A DNA stretch of 64,000 nucleotides from Candidatus Chlorohelix allophototropha (GCF_030389965.1 NZ_CP128399.1:992001-1056000), one strand, 5' to 3'. Shown: positions 43,875 to 53,318, counted from the first letter of the stretch. Notes: generated from the letters alone by a model not told the origin. Translations and numbers: made by a program.

Positions 43875-45433
43875 TATACTTCCTCTAGCCGTACCGGCAA
43901 CTTACCAACAGGGGTTAACTTACCAAGCAAAACCTCTGCCAATGCCCTGATCGAGCATGGAGGATCGCCAAAAGTGGCAAGACATGCTGCCGCATCTTTG
44001 GTGAGATTCAACTCGTAGGGGTCTCTAGCTGCTACCACCACCGTATGGGGCTGAATTTTGATCAACTCCTTCAATGCCCAAGCCTGTGACTCATTCCTTG
44101 CCGCATTGCGGGCAAGTATAGTCAGATTGTCGGCTGTACTTGCCAAGTGGCAAGCAAGCGCAATCTGCTCAGTAGAAGGTTGAGCAGGTAGCTTTAAATA
44201 TCGCAAGTTCTCCCAGTGGTCGGAAAGCAATGTGCGGAGCAAGAGGGTAGCCTGCCTACCTTCTTCAACCGGAGAAGCGGATGGTAGCGTAAATTCTATA
44301 ACCGCAGGATTTTCAACATGCACGCCAAAGCGGAAACCCGACCGAACCGAAACCAACGTTAGGCTCTCTCGCGCCACCTCAAGGATTGTTTGAGCATCCA
44401 ACGCTTCCTGATATAGGTCGTCTAGCGAATAAGCTCTCTGCTCAGGCTTACAAAAACGCTCTTTGAAAGACAATACCCGTTGCAAGCCTTCCTCAAGTTC
44501 AAAAGCATTTTCAGAAGCAGCGCTCACCATTTGGCGAATAGTGTCGCGTTGGATTTCCATAGTAAAACACGGCAAAGCAACATCTGCGCCTGCTCGCAAA
44601 GTTGCAAGGGCTGATTCGGCAGGGGTGTAGCGTTCGGCAATCGCTTTCATATCAAGCGCATCGGTGAAAACCAACCCACCGAATCCAAGCACTTCGCGTA
44701 AAAGTTCGGTCAGAAATTTCCGGCTTAAGGTAACCGGAACAGCCTGTTCCAAAGCCGGAAACATAACATGGGCAGTCATCAGCGCCGGAACGTTAGCAGC
44801 GAAGGCACGCCGGAAAGGGATAAGCTCTACCGCGTCCAAGCGTTCGCGGGTGTGCGAAATAACCGGCAAGCCAAAATGACTATCCACGCCGGTATCACCA
44901 TGCCCCGGAAAATGTTTTACGCAACTGCCAATCTCGGCAGCGTTATACACTTCTATTGCGGCTGCCACCATCTCCGCCACAATAGCAGAGTCGCTACCGT
45001 AACTGCGGCTACCTATTACAGGGTTGTGGGGATTATTATTTATATCTGCTACAGGTGCAAAATTGAGGTTGATGCCCATACGTTGCAAGCGTCTCGCCGT
45101 TACTCCGGCGGCAGCGCGTACTGCATCAATTCCAGCGGAGGCTTGTGCCATTTGGCTTGGCGCAATCCACGGTGAACCATCCGCGCTCATACGGCTAACT
45201 CTACCGCCCTCCTCATCAATCGCGATAATAAAAGGAGGCAACCCGTTTTGGACGGCTAAATCTTGCAAATTTGTTGTAAGCGCAGCTACCTGCTCGATGC
45301 TTTTTATATTGCGACCGAATAAAATAACTCCACCGGGGCGACACTCCAGCAACCAATCCCGCAAAGTAGGATTCAATTCAATTCCATCGAATGCTACCAC
45401 AAAACGTTGACCGACTTTTTCAAGCAAGTTCAT
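43874..45433 (-). CDS. nagZ: Beta-N-acetylhexosaminidase, GH3 (NagZ-like)
   Basis: A 519-residue GH3 enzyme. The TIM barrel has FIIAIDEEGGRVSRM, VKHFPGHGDTGVDSHFGLPV (the His-Asp dyad region that serves as acid/base in NagZ) and VFTDALDMKAIAERY with the nucleophile Asp. It is longer than E. coli NagZ (about 340) by a C-terminal alpha/beta domain, as in Bacillus-type NagZ. No signal peptide, so it likely releases GlcNAc from anhydro- or plain muropeptides in the cytoplasm. Four bases after the kinase gene. Confidence 0.93.
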   Translation of the reverse strand: MNLLEKVGQRFVVAFDGIELNPTLRDWLLECRPGGVILFGRNIKSIEQVAALTTNLQDLAVQNGLPPFIIAIDEEGGRVSRMSADGSPWIAPSQMAQASAGIDAVRAAAGVTARRLQRMGINLNFAPVADINNNPHNPVIGSRSYGSDSAIVAEMVAAAIEVYNAAEIGSCVKHFPGHGDTGVDSHFGLPVISHTRERLDAVELIPFRRAFAANVPALMTAHVMFPALEQAVPVTLSRKFLTELLREVLGFGGLVFTDALDMKAIAERYTPAESALATLRAGADVALPCFTMEIQRDTIRQMVSAASENAFELEEGLQRVLSFKERFCKPEQRAYSLDDLYQEALDAQTILEVARESLTLVSVRSGFRFGVHVENPAVIEFTLPSASPVEEGRQATLLLRTLLSDHWENLRYLKLPAQPSTEQIALACHLASTADNLTILARNAARNESQAWALKELIKIQPHTVVVAARDPYELNLTKDAAACLATFGDPPCSIRALAEVLLGKLTPVGKLPVRLEEV

Positions 45434-45437
45434 ACGT

Positions 45438-46364
45438 TCACTCCACTTCTTGTGCCAACGCTACTGCTGCTGCTAACGCCGGTTCAGGCACTTGCACGAT
45501 TTTATCCAGTTGAATTTGCGTCCTTAGTAGCGCTTCAACTCTGGCAAGCAGTACCGGGTGATTTAAAATTACCCCACCCGCTACTGCCAGTGAAGGCGAC
45601 CCAGAAAATTCTAGTTTGCGATAAACCGCTTTTACAATTAAAGCTAGTTCTTCCGCCGCTTCTTCGATTAATGCCACCGCGGTTCTATCGCCTGCTGTGG
45701 CAGCTTGAAACACCAGACCCGACAAGCGGGCGATGCGGGCATTATCTACACTGGGGTTGGTATAAACTGCCCCGATTAACTGAGAGGCGCTTGCCAAGTT
45801 CCATTCTCGCAAAACTAAATCCAGCAGCAAGGTTTCAGGTTCACGCCCATCTTCCATACGCGCTGCTTTTTGTAGAACCGCGCGCCCGAACCATAAGCCG
45901 CTGCCCTCATCCCCGAAGAAATGTCCCCAACCACCGGCGCGAGTACGATTTCCAGTATGGTCACGCCCGATTGCAATTGAACCGGTGCCGCAAATCAGGC
46001 ACAACCCGATTGAATGCGGTAGCGCCGCCAGCACCAGTTCCCCATCATTTCCAAACAACATCTCGCGCGCTTGCGGAGAATCAAGCTCGGCAGTTTTTTG
46101 CTTCCAGATTTCTTGGTCATCAGCGCGATCAAGACCGGACAAACCCAAATAGATTTTATCCAGTACAACGGTAGCAGGTGACAGGTTTGCAACTGAGCAT
46201 GCCTCCAGCAAAGCCTTTTTAACCGCCGTTACCGCTTTCTCTAGTCCAAGTGCCTGATAATTCGAGCCTGCTGAAACGCCCCGCCCAAGTTCTTGCCCGC
46301 TCTCATCTACTATTACCACCAGAGTTTTACTGGCTCCGCCATCTACCGCCGCAAAATAGCGCAT
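45438..46364 (-). CDS. BadF/BadG-type amino-sugar kinase (GlcNAc/MurNAc kinase)
   Basis: A 308-residue ASKHA-fold kinase. The phosphate-1 loop YFAAVDGGASKTLVVIVDES, the adenosine part LCLICGTGSIAIGRD and the GGWGHFFGDEGSGLW motif are those of eukaryotic-type GlcNAc kinase and of clostridial MurK. Between murQ and nagZ it most likely makes MurNAc-6-P for MurQ and GlcNAc-6-P for NagA, which would explain why only one kinase is needed. Gaps to neighbours are three and four bases. Confidence 0.88.
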   Translation of the reverse strand: MRYFAAVDGGASKTLVVIVDESGQELGRGVSAGSNYQALGLEKAVTAVKKALLEACSVANLSPATVVLDKIYLGLSGLDRADDQEIWKQKTAELDSPQAREMLFGNDGELVLAALPHSIGLCLICGTGSIAIGRDHTGNRTRAGGWGHFFGDEGSGLWFGRAVLQKAARMEDGREPETLLLDLVLREWNLASASQLIGAVYTNPSVDNARIARLSGLVFQAATAGDRTAVALIEEAAEELALIVKAVYRKLEFSGSPSLAVAGGVILNHPVLLARVEALLRTQIQLDKIVQVPEPALAAAVALAQEVE

Positions 46365-46367
46365 CGC

Positions 46368-47297
46368 TTAGTCTGCCTCTTTTAATGCCAATCGCACCAC
46401 ACCACTGGTTCTGGCAAGTCTTTCGGCTGCCTGATTCGGGCTAACCCCTGCCAACGCCGCTACAATTGCTACTTTTGTTTCTCCATTACAACGCTCCAGC
46501 AAAGTGGTAGCTTCTACTTCTGGTAACCCGGTGCAATCAATTACTATCCGCACCGCCCTGCGCCGGAGTTTGGCATTGCTGACACGTACATCTACCATCA
46601 AATTGCCGTAGGTTTTGCCCATTAATGTCATAGCCGCAGTTGACAGCATATTCAGCACCATTTTCTGGGCTGTTCCGGCTTTAAGACGGGTTGAACCGGA
46701 AACTACTTCGGGACCCGTAACAGGCGCAATATTGATTTGTGCTAACGCTTCCAAAGGGGTGGATTTATTGCAGGCTAGCCCGATAGTGAATGCGCCACAA
46801 CTACGGGCGTATTCTAGCGCACCCAAAACGTAGGGGGTACGCCCACTGGCAGTAATTCCCACCACCGCATCGTTCGCGTTTAGCTGAACCTTAATCAAAT
46901 CCTGTTTACCCAGCTCGGCATTGTCTTCGGCTTCTTCCACCGCACTGGTTAGGGCAATCTCTCCACCAGCGATAATGCCGATAACCATTGATGGCGGAGT
47001 ATTAAAAGTAGGTGGGCACTCGGACGCATCCAACACGCCAAGTCTACCGCTAGTTCCCGCTCCGATATAAATCAGCCTACCACCCTTTTTGAAACGTTCT
47101 ACAATTTCTTCTACCGCACGGGCAATTGAGGGTATTCCCAACTTAATAGCCTGAGCCACCAAGGCGTCTTGATTATTAATTATTTGCACTATTTCAAGTG
47201 CGCTCAAGGTGTCGAGATTAGAGCTTTCCTGATTGCGCCCTTCTGTTGCTAGATTATCGCTATCACGTGCGGATTCTTCTATGTATTTACCTTGCAT
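46368..47297 (-). CDS. murQ: N-acetylmuramic acid 6-phosphate etherase
   Basis: A 309-residue SIS-domain protein: YIGAGTSGRLGVLDASECPP binds the sugar phosphate, EDNAELGKQDL carries the catalytic Glu of MurQ, then GITASGRTPYVLGAL and GSTRLKAGTAQKMVLNMLST. Cleaves the D-lactyl ether of MurNAc-6-P to give GlcNAc-6-P, the NagA substrate. First gene of the operon murQ, kinase, nagZ, nagA, with a promoter-like pair upstream at 47345-47373. Confidence 0.96.
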   Translation of the reverse strand: MQGKYIEESARDSDNLATEGRNQESSNLDTLSALEIVQIINNQDALVAQAIKLGIPSIARAVEEIVERFKKGGRLIYIGAGTSGRLGVLDASECPPTFNTPPSMVIGIIAGGEIALTSAVEEAEDNAELGKQDLIKVQLNANDAVVGITASGRTPYVLGALEYARSCGAFTIGLACNKSTPLEALAQINIAPVTGPEVVSGSTRLKAGTAQKMVLNMLSTAAMTLMGKTYGNLMVDVRVSNAKLRRRAVRIVIDCTGLPEVEATTLLERCNGETKVAIVAALAGVSPNQAAERLARTSGVVRLALKEAD

Positions 47298-47331
47298 GCT
47301 TACCTCTGAATGTGAATCGAGGGTATTGTAT

Positions 47332-47347
47332 AGATGTATATACCAGT
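47332..47347 (-). promoter_or_regulatory. Candidate GntR/NagR-type operator overlapping the murQ -10
   Basis: On the minus strand ACTGGTATATACATCT resembles DasR/NagR (GntR/HutC) sites of the form A-x-T-G-G-T-A/C-T-A-G-A-C-C-A. It overlaps the -10 hexamer, where a repressor would act. The match is partial and the regulator is not in this window. Confidence 0.3.
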
Positions 47348-47373
47348 TTACAGGATATGCCTTTTAGCGTCAA
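47345..47373 (-). promoter_or_regulatory. Promoter candidate of the murQ operon
   Basis: On the minus strand TTGACG, 17 bases, TAAACT. The -10 ends 48 bases before the murQ ATG. Good -35 and spacing, moderate -10. Confidence 0.45.
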
Positions 47374-47384
47374 GCATACAAAAA

Positions 47385-47415
47385 AACCCTCGTCCGGTTA
47401 AACCAAACGAGGGTT
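47385..47415. terminator. Terminator after bciB
   Basis: AACCCTCGT and ACGAGGGTT pair over a 13-base loop that can add two inner pairs (CGGTT/AACC). A and T runs flank both sides, so it works toward the left for bciB and could also act toward the right. Confidence 0.85.
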
Positions 47416-47431
47416 TTTCTAGAACAGAAAT

Positions 47432-48637
47432 TTACATGCCGTATCGCTTGAGAACGCGCTTCGCAAATTCAGGCACAAGTTTGTCTTCGTGTTCCGAGAA
47501 ATTCTTGCGAATATGATCAAGGTTGCGCGCCCACTTCATAGTGAGAGTACCGCGGGCAAAATTGATGCCCTTCAAACCGCGATGCCTTACCACGAAGGTA
47601 AGAAGTTTTGCGCCCCATTTCGGCAATTTGCGGGGTGGCTTATTTAGCATATCTACCGAAAGTTGGACGGCACGATGGTAATCGCCCTTTTCAACCAACG
47701 GCGTAAATTCCAAGTGCGGACGCAGCATTTCGAATAGCTCTTCGCCAACCTTAGTACGAACAGTGATCCATTGGAAGGGCATCGTTGCGCCCAAATAACC
47801 TATCGTTATATCCGAAAGAGCATTGGCGTAGTCAAAGCAACTCAGGCAACTATCCGGGAAAATATCCGCACCCATCTTGTCCAAGTCCAGTTCGAAGAAG
47901 CCGATTTTCTCGATATGTCCATCCTCATGCTTCATCCAGACGCGATAATCCGGCATAAACTCAAGGTGAACTACCGTAGTAGGTGACTCCGATACCACAT
48001 CAAGGAACTTGTTCCACTTCTGATAAGTCACTACATCGGTACAGGGCAAGCCCAGAAAGTAGATTTTGTCAAAGGGCAGAGTCTCTTGAATAGAACGCAC
48101 AGCATGCGTTTGGCAACCGTTACCGATAAAGGCAATTCGTTTAAGCCCTCGCTTTTCGGCTTCTTCGATAGCGGAAACGTTTTGGGATAGGCAGGGCTTG
48201 TTCCCTTTTGCCGCAATTATTTCTTCAACGGTGGTAGCAACTCTAGGCTGGGGTTTAAAGCGAGTGCCGGGTACATTATCTACCACGATTACGCCGTCCA
48301 CCATATTATTTTTCAGCAGCATACTTGCCACTGTACTCATAATGCCGGTCCACTGTGCGCCTTCTATCGGCTGTTTCAAGCGGGCAGCGTACATGTGCTG
48401 GAAAATGCCAAACATATCCTCATCAGAACCGGGTTGTCGCCCCCGACCATGTACTCGCTGCTCAATTTCTTCGTAGCGATTCCCTACAAAGACACAAGCA
48501 TCCACCAATTGTTCGCGGCGGTTTGAATAGCAAAGACCACAGCGACTGCACATCAATGGTTTGTCAAGGCGGTTTGAAGTAGATTCGCCCTTGCGGGAGA
48601 CCTGAATTAATGGATTCTGCTCGTAAGTCTGGCTCAT
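47432..48637 (-). CDS. bciB: 3,8-divinyl (proto)chlorophyllide 8-vinyl reductase, BciB type
   Basis: A 401-residue iron-sulfur flavoprotein of the FrhB family. The match to BciB and plant HCAR is close along its length: PLMCSRCGLCYSNRREQLVD, RVHGRGRQPGSDEDMFGI, GAQWTGIMSTVASMLLKNNM, LKRIAFIGNGCQTHAVRS, VVHLEFMPDYRVWMKHEDGH and SCLSCFDYANALSDITIGYL. The four Cys groups (CSRCGLC, GNGC, SCLSC) would hold two [4Fe-4S] clusters beside FAD. BciB reduces the 8-vinyl group with reduced ferredoxin during (bacterio)chlorophyll synthesis. Generic FrhB-like reductases are the alternative, but they lack the HGRGR and GAQWTG blocks. Stands alone with its own terminator. Confidence 0.82.
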   Translation of the reverse strand: MSQTYEQNPLIQVSRKGESTSNRLDKPLMCSRCGLCYSNRREQLVDACVFVGNRYEEIEQRVHGRGRQPGSDEDMFGIFQHMYAARLKQPIEGAQWTGIMSTVASMLLKNNMVDGVIVVDNVPGTRFKPQPRVATTVEEIIAAKGNKPCLSQNVSAIEEAEKRGLKRIAFIGNGCQTHAVRSIQETLPFDKIYFLGLPCTDVVTYQKWNKFLDVVSESPTTVVHLEFMPDYRVWMKHEDGHIEKIGFFELDLDKMGADIFPDSCLSCFDYANALSDITIGYLGATMPFQWITVRTKVGEELFEMLRPHLEFTPLVEKGDYHRAVQLSVDMLNKPPRKLPKWGAKLLTFVVRHRGLKGINFARGTLTMKWARNLDHIRKNFSEHEDKLVPEFAKRVLKRYGM

Positions 48638-48903
48638 TATCTTAACTCGCTTTTAGTTATCACTATGCTTGCACTTTCTACTATTGCTATGGTTTTGAAA
48701 TGGTAAACTACTGCCTAGTGTAGTGAGTCCTTTCAAAATCAGCTTAAAATGCTAAAGTGCAAAGGTAGTGTATGTGTATTGTAGGGCTGGCAAATAGCAG
48801 CATTAAAAAGCATTTTGAATATTTATAATTGTAAGCATATTAGTGTAGCTGTAGGGCTTGCGTCTGTAGCAGTAACTACCTTATATCCTACCAAGTTGCA
48901 CCG

Positions 48904-49386
48904 CTACCAATTTGTCCCCTCTAAGGGCATTACATGCAAACGTCGCGCATATTCCTGTACCGCGCGCTCCTGCTCCTTGATTTCAATCGAACCAGGACGA
49001 ATCCGCCTTATCTCCGCGATTGCTTGAGAGGCGCTCATACCGCGATGTACCAAATAGCAAGCCAGTATAGTACCGGTTCTGCCATAACCGGCGCGACAAT
49101 GAATCAGCACAGGCTCTAGACGCTGTATTCGTTTCTCAATAAAGTGGACGAGCTTTTCAATCTGTTCAACTGTAGGCGCGCTAAAATCGGGAAGTGGCAA
49201 ATGCTTGTGCATTATCTGGTATTTTTGAAGTAAATCGGGGCGTGGGCTTTTTTGGGACAAAGAAACGATGGCACGAATACCCTGTTGATGCAAAAATAGG
49301 AGGTCTTCATCCTCTTTACCGCTTCCACCCGGAAGAGCGCTACCCGCCAGTTTCCCTTCGATTACCCAACCCCAATTTTCCAGCAT
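48904..49386 (-). CDS. Dual-specificity protein phosphatase
   Basis: A 160-residue Cys-based phosphatase. The P-loop is [20 protein letters not shown] (HC-x5-R-T-G) and the general-acid Asp is in [18 protein letters not shown]. The start [18 protein letters not shown] is that of the DUSP23/YvcJ-like small group, which act on phosphotyrosine, phosphoserine or small phosphate esters. Monocistronic. Confidence 0.88.
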   Translation of the reverse strand: MLENWGWVIEGKLAGSALPGGSGKEDEDLLFLHQQGIRAIVSLSQKSPRPDLLQKYQIMHKHLPLPDFSAPTVEQIEKLVHFIEKRIQRLEPVLIHCRAGYGRTGTILACYLVHRGMSASQAIAEIRRIRPGSIEIKEQERAVQEYARRLHVMPLEGTNW

Positions 49387-49548
49387 AAAGCCAATACCTT
49401 TTCTTCATTTTGGTCTGATAATTCCAGTGATTATATCGCCCGGTGATAGCTTGTACAAGTCTTTTGACAAATCATATTGGCATGGGTAAACTAGGCAAGG
49501 TGTTTTTTAGGGTTATCAAAAAAGTAAGAAGTAACTAAAAGTAGCATT

Positions 49549-50574
49549 ATGGCAGGCTATAATCTTGCAATCGTAGGAGCAACCGAGTTAACCGGACAGG
49601 AATTGATAAAAATCCTCCAAACCCGGCGGTTTCCTATAAACAACATAAAGTTTCTGACAAATCCAGCCCAATATGTGCCAGGTCGCCGCATCTTTTTCGC
49701 AGGTAAAGACTTTGAGGTGCAGGAAATTACCTCCCGCGCTTTTAGAGAGGTAGATATAGCTTTTTTCTGTGGAGATGCCGAAACCGCTCAGCATTTTGCG
49801 CCCAATATAAGCGATTTCGGTTGTTTTGTAATTGACGTGAGTGGCGCATTTCGGGGTGATGATAAAGTTCTTTCGGTAATTCCTGAAATCAATGGGGAAG
49901 AACTTCAGCAACTAAAAAAGAAACGGCTGGTAGCATCACCCAGTCCCGCCGTTATCCAGCTTTTACTACCATTGAACACCTTGCGACAATGGACTAGCTT
50001 GCGTCGTCTGATAGTACACAGCTTTGAGCCTGTTTCGGAGAGTGGACAAAGTGCAGTTGAGTTTCTAACTACCGAGGCACGCACCGTACTGGATGGGAAG
50101 AATGTCATCCCGCACACCTACCACCACCAAATAGCCTTTAACCTATTGCCTGAAACCGAGAATTTTCTGGATACAGGCTTAACCCGTAGCGAAGCGCGCA
50201 TAATCCGCGAAATAAAACGTTTTTGGCGTTTGCCCGACCTCAACATTTCGGTAACGGCAATCCGTGTACCACTTTATCAAGGGATGTCGCAATCGGTAAT
50301 AGTCGATTTAGGGAAAAAAGTTACTCCCGATGAAATGCGCGAAGTGATGGGGGATACGCCCGGCGTAAAGGTATCAGACGATCCAAGTGTAAATATGTAC
50401 CCGCAGCCGTGGCAAAGTATCAATACCGATGAAATAGTGGTTGGGCGTATCCGGGAACTGGATAGCACTTACAACACTATGGCTTTCTGGAGTTGTATGG
50501 ACAATCTCCGAAAAGGCTCGGCTCTAAACGCTATCCAGATAGCGGAGACTGCTTCGCACCTTAAGTTGATATAG
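49549..50574 (+). CDS. Aspartate-semialdehyde dehydrogenase homologue without catalytic Cys and His
   Basis: A 341-residue ASADH-fold protein. The Rossmann start NLAIVGATELTGQELIKIL, FEPVSESGQSAVEFL, the E-x-x-x-x-x-x-E-x-x-R helix TRSEARIIREIKRFW and AIRVPLYQGMSQSV align with Asd. The usual N-C-S/T active-site block is instead SPSPAVIQ, with Pro133 in the Cys place, and the G-H-S near residue 246 reads G-M-S, so the catalytic His is also gone. The gene is otherwise full length and unbroken. It probably cannot make aspartate semialdehyde; like USG-1 proteins it may have a structural or regulatory role. A true asd should exist elsewhere. Confidence 0.85.
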   Translation: MAGYNLAIVGATELTGQELIKILQTRRFPINNIKFLTNPAQYVPGRRIFFAGKDFEVQEITSRAFREVDIAFFCGDAETAQHFAPNISDFGCFVIDVSGAFRGDDKVLSVIPEINGEELQQLKKKRLVASPSPAVIQLLLPLNTLRQWTSLRRLIVHSFEPVSESGQSAVEFLTTEARTVLDGKNVIPHTYHHQIAFNLLPETENFLDTGLTRSEARIIREIKRFWRLPDLNISVTAIRVPLYQGMSQSVIVDLGKKVTPDEMREVMGDTPGVKVSDDPSVNMYPQPWQSINTDEIVVGRIRELDSTYNTMAFWSCMDNLRKGSALNAIQIAETASHLKLI

Positions 50575-50663
50575 CTTCCCGGCTCACCCGCAAATTTAGT
50601 GGCATTTTGAACTCAAACCGTTTTTTTTGGCTCTAATTGTCTTATGAATATAGCCTTTAGTAT

Positions 50664-53318
50664 TTACATGCGCGTGCCTTCTATCCTGATACCGAATTGA
50701 ACCAGTAATAAGGGTGAAGGAGCGGTAAAACGCAAGGAGATTTGCCCGGTACTTGGATTAGTAAAGCGCATCGGGTTATCGATTTCATTGGGCAATACCG
50801 GAAGAGCAGAGTTCGGGGTTGTGCCTGAACCGCTGCTAGCGGGTGCGCTATTTTTCAGCCCATTCAGCACTACCCAATCATTTTGCTGCCAATCGAATAA
50901 TTCTACTTTATCCGGTAAAAAGGGGGTGCGACTGGAATTCGCAGTGAAAGAATTCAGAATCAAAACCATCCGGGTTGTTTTGAAATTCAAATTATCAACC
51001 GGTAACCGATAGTTATTCACCACCGTACCGCGTGAGAGACAAATCTGATCGGAATGTTCAATCTTACTGGTGGGGATAGGAGCACCCTGATCATTATAAG
51101 AATTTTCAGGATACATATAGCTGGAAGGTATCAGGATTTTGCCTTGTTCAAGCGGGTTTTCCACCGAAACTGGCAGCCGTGATAGTAATACTTGATTCGA
51201 GCGCGGTAAAGTAGTCACGCCTGCTACATTTAGCGGAACAGGGTTATTATCTACCCAACCGATAAAATCAAAACCTCTGACAGGGTTTGTAAGGCTATAC
51301 CTTCCGATCTCATATATTTTACGCAAGAAGGCTGCCCTGTTCTGGTAAAGCTTATCATTCTGGTGATCAGCTTGTAGTAGGTTTTGCATCTTTTCGCCAA
51401 TGGAAGTGTTATTGTATCCAGTAAAGTTTCCAAACCCCTGTGTGCAAAATGAGGTCACTAACTGATTTTCAGGCGGTAAAGGGAAATCCACCTCAAGAGT
51501 TTCGCCGGGTTCAATATCTTTTACTTTTTGAAGCTGATCGCCCATCGCCAGCATAATTCCTCTTATTGGCTGACCAATAGTATTTGTTACCGCGCCTTTA
51601 ATATGGATTTCGCCATTTTGCTCGACAAAATACAGATTACTTTGTAATTGATATTGACGAGCAGGTACAAGTGCCTCCACACTCACTCCTTGCGCACTCC
51701 ACTGACGCACATTGAGTTGCTCAACCCGGGGCTGATCACCGCTTACCACGTAACGAACATTGTCCTGATCACTTATGGGAAAAGCAATATTACGGTTTAG
51801 CGGTAAAAGCAGAGGGGGCGCAGCGCTATCTGGAAGTACCGGATCAACTTCATACAGATTGTCGTTAGGCGAAAAAAGAGCAGCGTAACTGCGAACCTGA
51901 GCATTTGTCTGTCCGGGTGAAACCTGTATCACACTCATTTCACTAATTAATACATCACCTGATGGCTGGTTAAGGCTAAGCCACACCGCAATACTAAAAA
52001 ATACTATGCCGGTTATTGGCAAAGTTAGCCAAGCCCACACAAGTTTTTTCAGTCGAACTAACACAAGGTAGTTGAGCGGACAAACTACCAATAAATAAAT
52101 ACCAAAAAGTATAAAGAAAGAAGTTATATTAGGAAGCGGCACTTCGGGTATATTGCCTACATACCCAAAGAAATCGGAGTTATTTTTGAGATGGGGATTA
52201 GTATCATCATAAATCTGGTAGTAGATGCCACTGTTAAAACTAAAAATATCCTGCCAAGCTTTGGAACTTCCAGCCCAATCTGCCAACGGGTTGGTTGTTA
52301 AATCCATAGCAGTAGCTACAATCCTGCCCATTCCCCTAATACGCGCTGCTACTAAAGGAATCACACTTGACCCTGAATTAGAATTGGTAAGCGTAAAAGT
52401 GGTTAAGGGCTTTGCGCCTTGCAATACCTGACCTACCGCAATTGTCACAGGCTGGGATAGCGGGAGTTTATCATTTTCTTCTGCCAAAAGTGCGTTAAGA
52501 TTATCTACTTTCTGGTAATCATACACATCTATAGGCAATAATTTCGGATCAAAGCCGCTACTGACTTTATTCCAGCCATTCCCGCCCATCAAAATTAGCT
52601 GACCACCGGAGTTTACCCAATCCATTAAGGCATTTTGTTGGTCTGCGCTCAAACCACTGCTATTAGTATCACTCAAAACCAAGGCATTAAAAGAACGCCA
52701 GCCATCTGCCCGATCAGGGAAATCTGCCGGGTTAAGGTTAATTATATCGACCCTAGAATTCAATTTTCCCACTCTCATGTTATTCATATAGCTTACCAAA
52801 CTAGGGTCACTATTAATAACACCAACCAAATAATCCTTAGGGCTAATCGGTAGAAGGCGTACATTCTGCGCGAAAAGTGTGCGTTCCCCATCGGCAGTTT
52901 TTAGCTGGATTGGCTGTTCATAACTGACAAAGCGGGAAACGTTGCTATTAGCTACATAGGGCTGGAAATAAATGTGGAATTTCTTGACCGAACGCTCTCC
53001 TAAAGTAATCGGTCGTCTGAAAATAGTGGGGAAATTTGTGCTATTTACGGTATTGGTAACTACCGTTTCAATTTGAACTGAGGTAGCTGCCCCAAAATTT
53101 TCTAGAGTAATCTCAATCGGAAGCCAATCCCCGTATTTGTAAGCTCCATCAAACATTGAACGAGCTGTCATTTTCACATTATATTCGAATTGCTGGTTAG
53201 GTTGTGCTAGACTTTTATCCCCCTGAGCGGCAGTTACGATTCCCACGCCGCCGAAAACGAAAACGAAAACTATACCGAATAACCAAACGGCACGGCTGAA
53301 AAAGTAGAGATGGCGCAT
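50664..53318 (-). CDS. Large membrane-anchored protein, paralogue 2 (unknown function)
   Basis: An 884-residue protein with a signal/anchor (AVWLFGIVFVFVFGGVGIV), a beta-rich exterior region (about 40-180), and a flavodoxin/GATase-like part with FNALVLSDTNSSGLSADQQN and WVNSGGQLILMGGNGW. Near 395-450 come two membrane segments (FFILFGIYLLVVCPLNYLVL and a second), then another long beta domain to the end. Same architecture as the gene 26 bases upstream. Such proteins recur in Chloroflexota and some other phyla, and I know no assigned function. Confidence 0.7.
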   Translation of the reverse strand: MRHLYFFSRAVWLFGIVFVFVFGGVGIVTAAQGDKSLAQPNQQFEYNVKMTARSMFDGAYKYGDWLPIEITLENFGAATSVQIETVVTNTVNSTNFPTIFRRPITLGERSVKKFHIYFQPYVANSNVSRFVSYEQPIQLKTADGERTLFAQNVRLLPISPKDYLVGVINSDPSLVSYMNNMRVGKLNSRVDIINLNPADFPDRADGWRSFNALVLSDTNSSGLSADQQNALMDWVNSGGQLILMGGNGWNKVSSGFDPKLLPIDVYDYQKVDNLNALLAEENDKLPLSQPVTIAVGQVLQGAKPLTTFTLTNSNSGSSVIPLVAARIRGMGRIVATAMDLTTNPLADWAGSSKAWQDIFSFNSGIYYQIYDDTNPHLKNNSDFFGYVGNIPEVPLPNITSFFILFGIYLLVVCPLNYLVLVRLKKLVWAWLTLPITGIVFFSIAVWLSLNQPSGDVLISEMSVIQVSPGQTNAQVRSYAALFSPNDNLYEVDPVLPDSAAPPLLLPLNRNIAFPISDQDNVRYVVSGDQPRVEQLNVRQWSAQGVSVEALVPARQYQLQSNLYFVEQNGEIHIKGAVTNTIGQPIRGIMLAMGDQLQKVKDIEPGETLEVDFPLPPENQLVTSFCTQGFGNFTGYNNTSIGEKMQNLLQADHQNDKLYQNRAAFLRKIYEIGRYSLTNPVRGFDFIGWVDNNPVPLNVAGVTTLPRSNQVLLSRLPVSVENPLEQGKILIPSSYMYPENSYNDQGAPIPTSKIEHSDQICLSRGTVVNNYRLPVDNLNFKTTRMVLILNSFTANSSRTPFLPDKVELFDWQQNDWVVLNGLKNSAPASSGSGTTPNSALPVLPNEIDNPMRFTNPSTGQISLRFTAPSPLLLVQFGIRIEGTRM

